This document shows, in pieces, positions 59,178 through 64,000 of a DNA stretch of 64,000 nt. The stretch spans positions 372,001 through 436,000 of the forward strand of contig NZMW01000010.1 in assembly GCA_002694685.1 (NCBI GenBank). The letters run 5' to 3'. This stretch comes from Balneola sp. Its GTDB lineage: Bacteria; Bacteroidota; Rhodothermia; Balneolales; Balneolaceae. Under the pieces are notes generated by a model. It had not been told where the DNA came from. It saw only the letters and a list, made by a program, of their open reading frames with translations, and searched no databases. The position numbers and the translations under genes were made by a program. The first letter of the stretch is position 1. Each line of letters begins with the position of its first letter.

Positions 59178-59224
59178 CTCGTTGAGTAGCTCCGCTGCTC
59201 AATGTCCCGAAGAGGCTCTGCCTC
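59178..59224 (-). repeat. REP-like composite repeat, left flank of the RAYT gene
   Basis: Minus orientation: hairpin A GAGGC AGA GCCTC, linker TTCGGGACA, hairpin B TTGAGCAG ... CTACTCAA with GGAGC at the apex, then CGAG. The first 25 bases on the plus strand (starting CTCGTTGAGTAGCTCCGC) are identical to the inverted end of the right-flank copy. To the left the motif TTCTCGTTAG is repeated (59155-59180), reiterating the ACGAG end. Confidence 0.88.
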
Positions 59225-59270
59225 AAAAAAAGATTGTAAGGAATGCCTTTCATATCCCTCTAACCGGTAA

Positions 59271-59816
59271 AAAGACAAGGGAAAAACGAGATTCAAGTTT
59301 AAAGAAGAACATTATCCCTATTTAATTACCTGTACCACAGTAAAAGGGATTTCGTTATTTGTTTATCAGGATATTAGCAAGATCATCATTGAGTCCATAA
59401 AACATCTTCAAGACAAAGAAAAGGTAGATGTATATGCGTATGTGCTTATGCACAATCATATCCATATGATCATTCAGGCAGAAGGCTTACCTGATATAAT
59501 AAGAAAGTTTAAATCGTACACGGCCAGATGCATTATTGATTATCTGAAAGCATTTAACCGCAGATATTTTCTTTCGGAATTGAAGGCTTATAAGCATTCG
59601 AAGCATAAAGATAGCGAGTATCAGATTTGGCAAGAAGGGGTGCATCCCAAGCAGGTTTCAAATTTGGAAATGATGCAGCAGAAAATTGAATATGTGCATC
59701 TAAATCCGGTGAAAGCAGGATTTGTAGAATTACCTGAGCATTGGAAATATTCATCAGCTCGAAGCTACTTGGGTGAGGATAATACTGTGGTTTCAGTTAA
59801 ACTATTCTCAGGGTAA
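59271..59816 (+). CDS. REP-associated tyrosine transposase (RAYT, Y1_Tnp/IS200-like), N-terminus uncertain
   Basis: The open frame gives about 181 residues but has no ATG, GTG or TTG before the GTG at 59442. Family text begins earlier (KFKEEHYPYLITCTTVKGISLF), so the gene either uses an unusual start or has a frameshift near 59288. Upstream, in another frame, IPLTGKKTREKR looks like the missing lead-in. The HUH motif LMHNHIHMII and the region EYVHLNPVKAGFV...PEHWKYSSARSY, containing the likely nucleophile Tyr, are intact. Such single-copy transposases act on flanking REP hairpins. Here inverted hairpin repeats lie 47 bases before the open frame and 5 bases after its stop. Confidence 0.85.
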   Translation, partial: KDKGKTRFKFKEEHYPYLITCTTVKGISLFVYQDISKIIIESIKHLQDKEKVDVYAYVLMHNHIHMIIQAEGLPDIIRKFKSYTARCIIDYLKAFNRRYFLSELKAYKHSKHKDSEYQIWQEGVHPKQVSNLEMMQQKIEYVHLNPVKAGFVELPEHWKYSSARSYLGEDNTVVSVKLFSG

Positions 59817-59821
59817 AAAGA

Positions 59822-59867
59822 AGGCGGAGCCTCCGGGTGGCGTTGAGCAGCGGAGCTACTCAACGAG
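59822..59867 (+). repeat. REP-like composite repeat, right flank of the RAYT gene
   Basis: Plus orientation: hairpin A GGCGGAGCC, linker TCCGGGTGGC, hairpin B GTTGAG ... CTCAAC with GGAGC at the apex, then GAG. Its last 25 bases are the exact inverse of the left-flank copy's outer end, so the RAYT is bounded by 25-bp perfect terminal inverted repeats, 690 bp apart in total. Confidence 0.9.
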
Positions 59868-59997
59868 ATTATGCTGACTTATCAGATTACAGATAAACTC
59901 ACCTAAATTCCTTCTTGCCCAATCATCTTGGAATACCTAACATTAGCTAACTTTTAAGTAATTTATTACCGGTAATACGGAATAATCAAATTTGAGC

Positions 59998-62499
59998 ATG
60001 AAGAAATCTGTTGTTTTAGCTGTTTTAGGAACTCTTTTACTAACATCAACCGCATGGTCTCAGGTGCAGTCGCCCGCTGAATTTTTGGGTTATGAGTTAG
60101 GAGAAAAGTGGACCCCTCACTATAAAGTTCTGAACTATTTCCAGCATGTGGCGGAGGAATCGCCAATGGTTACGCTGACTGAATATGGAAAAACCAATGA
60201 AGGGCGTGAGTTGGTATATGCTGTAGTTACATCCCAAGGAAATCACCAAAACCTGGAAGAAATACGTGTCAATAATTTACGGCTGGCCGATTTAGAGGAA
60301 GGGACTCCTACCACGAATCAAAAAGCAATTGTATGGCTGAGCTATAACGTACACGGCAATGAGACTTCATCCAGCGAGGCTGCCCTTAATACGGTGTATA
60401 AATTAGTAGCTGAAAATGCCGGCTGGTTAGAAAATACGGTTGTGATCATGGATCCAATGGTAAATCCGGATGGTCGTGATCGCTACGTGAATTGGTTTAG
60501 AAGTGTGGTTGGTGAAGAGAAAAACGTTCATCCCGAAACCAGAGAGCACAATGAACCGTGGCCGGGTGGGCGAACCAATCACTACTATTTTGATTTGAAT
60601 CGCGATTGGGCATGGCAAACACAGGTAGAAAGTCAGCAGCGGGTTAAAGTTTACAACCAATGGATGCCTCATGTTCATGTTGATTTCCACGAGCAGGGTT
60701 ACAACTCTCCCTATTACTTTGCACCTGCAGCAGAGCCAATGCATATGGCGATTACGGACTGGCAGCGTGACTTCCAGACGATGATTGGGAAAAATCACAC
60801 CAAGTATTTTGATGAAGAAAACTGGCTTTATTTCACCCGCGAAGTTTTTGACTTGTTCTATCCCAGCTACGGCGATACCTGGCCTACTTTCAACGGTGCT
60901 ATTGGGATGACCTACGAACAAGCCGGGCACAGCTCCGGTGGCCGTGGAGTGATAACAGCCGAAGGGGATACGTTGACACTGAAAGACCGCCTTACTCATC
61001 ACAGCGTAAGCGGATTGTCAACGATAGAAATCACTTCTCAAAATCACCAAAAGGTGATACAGGAATTCTCTGATTACTTTACGAGTACTACCCAAAATGG
61101 TGCGGGTGAGTACAAGACATTCATTGTGAAGAAGAGCAGCAATCCGGATAAAGTATCCAGCCTTTTGCGCTACTTGTTAAATCAGGAAATTGAGTTTGGT
61201 GTTGCCTCCCGCTCCTCCAATGCAAATGGCTATGACTACAGCAACGGTGAAACCGGACGAGTGTCTATAGAGGAAGGAGATTATGTAATAAGTACCTATC
61301 AACCCAAAGGCACATTAGTGCGTGTATTATTTGAGCCGAAGCCGGAATTAGCTGATTCCCTTACTTACGACATTACTGCCTGGGAAACACATTATGCCTA
61401 TGGGGTAGATGGATATGCAATCAAAGGACAGGTAGAAACCCGCCCACTTTCCATGAGTATGGAAGACGAGCTCACACCCGTTATAGACAAACCCTATGCC
61501 TACCTCGCAAAATGGAATTCCATAGAAGATTTAAGATATCTGGCCAGGCTGCTGGATGAAGGAGTCGCCGTTCGATATGCAGAAAAAGCTTTTAGCTTGA
61601 ACGGAAAGCAATATGCACCCGGAACGCTCATTATCACCCGAAATGGAAATGAACAGCTGGGCAGTAACTTTGATCAAATCGTTAAAGATGAAGCCGGATT
61701 ATTGAATCGAATTGTCACCCCGGTGGCTACTGGTTTTGTGGATTCAGGTAAAGACTTTGGGTCCTCGTCAGTTCGATATATCGAAGCCCCTAAAGTTGCA
61801 CTTCTTTCCGGTGACGGAACCAGTTCAAACATGGTAGGCCACATTTGGAATTACTTTGATCAGCAGATTAATTACCCCGTGAATTTGATTGATGCTGAAG
61901 ATGTTGGCTCAGTAGATTGGAGTGATTATCATGTAATGATATTGCCGGACACCTATGGAGTTTTGGGTAGCGATGAGCTTGAAACTATCACAGATTGGGT
62001 TCGAGATGGTGGTACACTCATAGCCTTGGGCAATGCAAATAATGATCTGGTTGGTAAGGATGGTTTTAATCTGGAGCTCAAGGAAAGAGAAGAAGAAATT
62101 GAAGGTGAAAATCCTGAAGATAAGCTTCAAAAATATGGAGAGGCCTCACGGGAACGAGCTCAATATTCGAATCCCGGCAGTATTTATGAAATCACGATGG
62201 ACACTTCGCATCCACTCGCATTTGGGTATGAGGAAGAATATATGTCGCTAAAGCTGGGATCCTCAGCATACGATTATTTAGAAAATGGCTGGAATGTTGG
62301 CGCAGCAAAGCCTGGAGCGCACCGAAGTGGTTTTGTAGGAAATAAAGCCAAAGAATCTTTAGAGCATACCTTAGCCTTTGGAGTTCAAAATATGGGTAGG
62401 GGGAATGTAGTTTATATGGTAGATAATCCATTGTTCCGCGGGTTCTGGCATAATGGTAAACTGCTTTTTGGGAATGCTGTTTTCTTTGTTGGAAACTAA
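59998..62499 (+). CDS. Exported M14-family zinc carboxypeptidase
   Basis: 833 residues from ATG 59998, with a signal peptide (VVLAVLGTLLLTSTAWSQ). M14 site: LSYNVHGNETSSSEAA (His119, Glu122), MVNPDGRDRYVNW with the substrate Asn-Pro-Asp-Gly-Arg, FDLNRDWAWQTQ, and PHVHVDFHEQGYNSPYYFAP with the third zinc ligand. The large C-terminal part (about 400-833) contains a segment resembling a class-I-glutamine-amidotransferase-like fold (VALLSGDGTSSNMVGHIWNYFDQQ, HVMILPDTYG). It is probably periplasmic or outer-membrane associated and cleaves peptides from their C-terminus. Confidence 0.9.
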   Translation: MKKSVVLAVLGTLLLTSTAWSQVQSPAEFLGYELGEKWTPHYKVLNYFQHVAEESPMVTLTEYGKTNEGRELVYAVVTSQGNHQNLEEIRVNNLRLADLEEGTPTTNQKAIVWLSYNVHGNETSSSEAALNTVYKLVAENAGWLENTVVIMDPMVNPDGRDRYVNWFRSVVGEEKNVHPETREHNEPWPGGRTNHYYFDLNRDWAWQTQVESQQRVKVYNQWMPHVHVDFHEQGYNSPYYFAPAAEPMHMAITDWQRDFQTMIGKNHTKYFDEENWLYFTREVFDLFYPSYGDTWPTFNGAIGMTYEQAGHSSGGRGVITAEGDTLTLKDRLTHHSVSGLSTIEITSQNHQKVIQEFSDYFTSTTQNGAGEYKTFIVKKSSNPDKVSSLLRYLLNQEIEFGVASRSSNANGYDYSNGETGRVSIEEGDYVISTYQPKGTLVRVLFEPKPELADSLTYDITAWETHYAYGVDGYAIKGQVETRPLSMSMEDELTPVIDKPYAYLAKWNSIEDLRYLARLLDEGVAVRYAEKAFSLNGKQYAPGTLIITRNGNEQLGSNFDQIVKDEAGLLNRIVTPVATGFVDSGKDFGSSSVRYIEAPKVALLSGDGTSSNMVGHIWNYFDQQINYPVNLIDAEDVGSVDWSDYHVMILPDTYGVLGSDELETITDWVRDGGTLIALGNANNDLVGKDGFNLELKEREEEIEGENPEDKLQKYGEASRERAQYSNPGSIYEITMDTSHPLAFGYEEEYMSLKLGSSAYDYLENGWNVGAAKPGAHRSGFVGNKAKESLEHTLAFGVQNMGRGNVVYMVDNPLFRGFWHNGKLLFGNAVFFVGN

Positions 62500-62585
62500 A
62501 TGTGTTTAAGTGTGAAAGTGTTTAGGTTATAAATATAGCTCAACGCCTTCGCACTAAAACACTCAAACACCCGAACACTTAAAAC

Positions 62586-63743
62586 ATGAAACGTAAGGAA
62601 ACAAAAGCCATCCGCACCCAAACCGAACGCACAAAGTTTGGAGAGCACGCCACGCCTATTTACATGACCTCCAGCTATGTGTTTGACAATGCCGAGCACA
62701 TGCGAGCTATGTTTGCAGGAGAGGAAGATGGGAATGTGTATAGCCGGTACTCAAACCCCACTGTAGATGAGTTTATTGATAAAATTGCTTTACTGGAAGG
62801 AGCGGAAGCCGGATGGGCAACGGCCTCCGGAATGGCTGCTGTATTTTCAACCTTTGCAGCTCTGTTAGATGCCGGTGATGAGGTGCTTTCGTCCCGATCT
62901 GTATTTGGCTCAACCCATAAATTATTTACCCAGATTTTTCCGAAGTGGAACATAAAGACCAATTATGTGTCAGCCGGAGAAATGGACACTTGGGAAGATG
63001 CCATCACCCCAAACACTAAAATTATCTACCTCGAAACCCCATCGAATCCGGCGCTGGATATCATCGACATGGCGAAGGCCAAAGAGATCGCGGAAAAGCA
63101 CAATCTTATTTACGTAGTTGATAATTGCTTTACCACCCCGGTGATTCAAAACCCGATTGAATTTGGGGCTGATTTGGTTATTCACTCTGCTACGAAGTAC
63201 ATAGATGGGCAAGGTCGTGGTTTGGGTGGCGCGATTGTAGGAAAGCAGGAGCTTATTGATGAAATTGAAGCCTTTGCGAGGCATTCAGGGCCCTGCCTCT
63301 CGCCATTCAATGCATGGATGCTTTCTAAGAGTTTAGAGACCTTGCAGATTCGTATGGAGCGTCATTCTCAAAACGCCCTTGAAGTTGCGAAACGGCTCCA
63401 GGATCACGATCAGGTGGAATGGGTAAAATATCCATTTTTGGAAACTCATCCGGCATACGACATCGCCCAAAAACAAATGTCGATGGGCGGGGGAATTGTG
63501 ACTTTTGGAATCAAGGGTGGATTGGAGGCAGGTAAGAACTTTCTGGACTCACTTGAAATGCTATCTCTGACTGCTAATCTGGGTGACTCAAGAACCATCG
63601 CCACACATCCCGCTTCTACAACTCATTCCAAACTTTCGGAAGAAGAACGCCAAATGGTTGGCATTACTCAGGGACTCATTCGCCTGTCAATTGGGCTTGA
63701 GCATGTGGAAGATATCTGGGAAGATGTAGATCAGGCGTTGTGA
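62586..63743 (+). CDS. metZ: O-succinylhomoserine/O-acetylhomoserine sulfhydrylase (Cys/Met metabolism PLP enzyme)
   Basis: 385 residues. Cys/Met-metabolism PLP family: TPIYMTSSYVF, SRYSNPTVDEFIDKIALLEGAEAGWATASGMAAV, SRSVFGSTHKLF, LETPSNPALDIID, VDNCFTTPVIQNP, and the PLP lysine Lys204 in HSATKYIDGQGRGLGGAIVG. The GxGRGLGG form after the lysine is typical of MetZ. It makes homocysteine from an acylhomoserine and sulfide. The 86-base leader holds an AT-rich inverted repeat (AGTGTTTAGG facing CACTAAAACACT) but no recognisable riboswitch. Confidence 0.93.
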   Translation: MKRKETKAIRTQTERTKFGEHATPIYMTSSYVFDNAEHMRAMFAGEEDGNVYSRYSNPTVDEFIDKIALLEGAEAGWATASGMAAVFSTFAALLDAGDEVLSSRSVFGSTHKLFTQIFPKWNIKTNYVSAGEMDTWEDAITPNTKIIYLETPSNPALDIIDMAKAKEIAEKHNLIYVVDNCFTTPVIQNPIEFGADLVIHSATKYIDGQGRGLGGAIVGKQELIDEIEAFARHSGPCLSPFNAWMLSKSLETLQIRMERHSQNALEVAKRLQDHDQVEWVKYPFLETHPAYDIAQKQMSMGGGIVTFGIKGGLEAGKNFLDSLEMLSLTANLGDSRTIATHPASTTHSKLSEEERQMVGITQGLIRLSIGLEHVEDIWEDVDQAL

Positions 63744-63783
63744 TTTAAATTCTGCGAAAAACCTCAAACGCCAGCCACCCCAT

Positions 63784-64000
63784 TTAATTTTGAGCCAACT
63801 CCGCTTCGCTGGCTATATATCCAAATGCCGCCCAGTTTCCACCGTCATATACATTTTGCCAAATTTGTTGAGCACGTCCGGGTCTGCCGTTTATGTCATG
63901 CCAGAACCCAAGTCCATAGCCGAGAGTGGCGTTATCAAGAGCGGTATTTTCATCTCCTAATAATTCATCAGGACTAAAAACACCCTTAAAGACCATCAGT
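63784..64000 (-). CDS. C-terminal end of a TPR-like protein, runs off the window
   Basis: The reverse strand is open from the window edge to a TAA at 63784, about 72 residues. It contains LGYGLGFWHDINGRPGRAQQIWQNVYDGGNWAAFGYIASEAEL. The Y-G-L...W...G...A..IW pattern with a following G-A-F-G-Y-I-A-A-like helix matches the last tetratricopeptide-type repeats of an exported protein. The start lies outside the window, so nothing more can be said. Confidence 0.65.
   Translation of the reverse strand, partial: LMVFKGVFSPDELLGDENTALDNATLGYGLGFWHDINGRPGRAQQIWQNVYDGGNWAAFGYIASEAELAQN

Noticed and set aside
62500-62585. SAM riboswitch upstream of metZ
   Set aside because: The leader is only 86 bases and shows an AT-rich inverted repeat. 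None of the conserved SAM-riboswitch segments could be recognised.

Overview
The window looks like chromosomal DNA from a marine or halophilic member of the Balneolota/Bacteroidota-like lineages (the Balneola, Gracilimonas, Rhodohalobacter type). This is an inference from four things: a C-terminal type IX secretion sorting domain with an NYPNPFNPST-like start, a BlaI/M56 pair with YwqK/MORN-like tails, a Bacteroidota-type arginine cluster (GNAT-argG-argC-proC-argD-argF'-argB-argE-argH), and the TPR-DUF4292-EnvC operon. Most of the window is ordinary housekeeping DNA on both strands, separated by intergenic spacers unusually rich in palindromic repeats.

Layout. 1-5.3 kb: end of a Na+/solute symporter, glutamate dehydrogenase, three small membrane proteins, and an M19 dipeptidase lipoprotein. 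5.5-9.0 kb: a GNAT protein and a BlaI/BlaR1-type regulatory pair with two visible operator sites, followed by a detached duplicate of the BlaR1 tail. 9.2-12.0 kb: a small secreted four-cysteine peptide, a six-bladed beta-propeller lipoprotein and a TlpA-like lipoprotein. 12-14.5 kb: an MDR oxidoreductase, an MltB-like transglycosylase and a toxin-antitoxin pair. 14.6-21 kb: lpdA, lipB, lipA, plsY, gpsA, an AlbA_2 protein and an A-type Fe-S carrier. 21-28 kb: an APC transporter fused to UspA domains, a type II NADH dehydrogenase with an in-frame amber codon, a membrane protein, Hsp33 and a leucine dehydrogenase. 28-35 kb: recJ, tRNA-Phe, a FG-GAP protein with a sorting domain, a decayed type ISP-like restriction-modification gene and a gamma-glutamyltransferase. 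35.6-41.2 kb: a deoxynucleotidase, a Y-family polymerase divergent from an unknown gene, and small metabolic genes. 41.3-50.6 kb: the arginine biosynthesis cluster, all on the minus strand. 50.8-57.4 kb: a DinB-fold protein, TPR-DUF4292-EnvC, and an M28 peptidase. 57.5-64 kb: a Ppx/GppA-HD protein, a RAYT-type transposase flanked by inverted hairpin repeats, an M14 carboxypeptidase, metZ and the end of a TPR-like gene.

The least ordinary signal is a family of intergenic hairpin repeats, often made of two hairpins, with a shared AGAGC/GGAGC apex and a trailing GAG, whose arms differ between copies but stay complementary. About ten copies lie in the window. Two of them form perfect 25-bp inverted ends around a RAYT gene at about 59.2-59.9 kb, which makes that locus the likely source. 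Other, unrelated repeat families are present too: a 40-bp perfect palindrome upstream of lipB, two GTCAT...ATGAC double hairpins, and a roughly 150-bp MITE-like element inside the arginine cluster. Other points of note are the amber codon replacing a conserved Trp in the NADH dehydrogenase, the detached BlaR1 tail, the cysteine-rich peptide/propeller pair, and Ala at the specificity position of the ornithine transcarbamylase.

All calls rest on reading the sequence and on recognising protein families. No database search was run.
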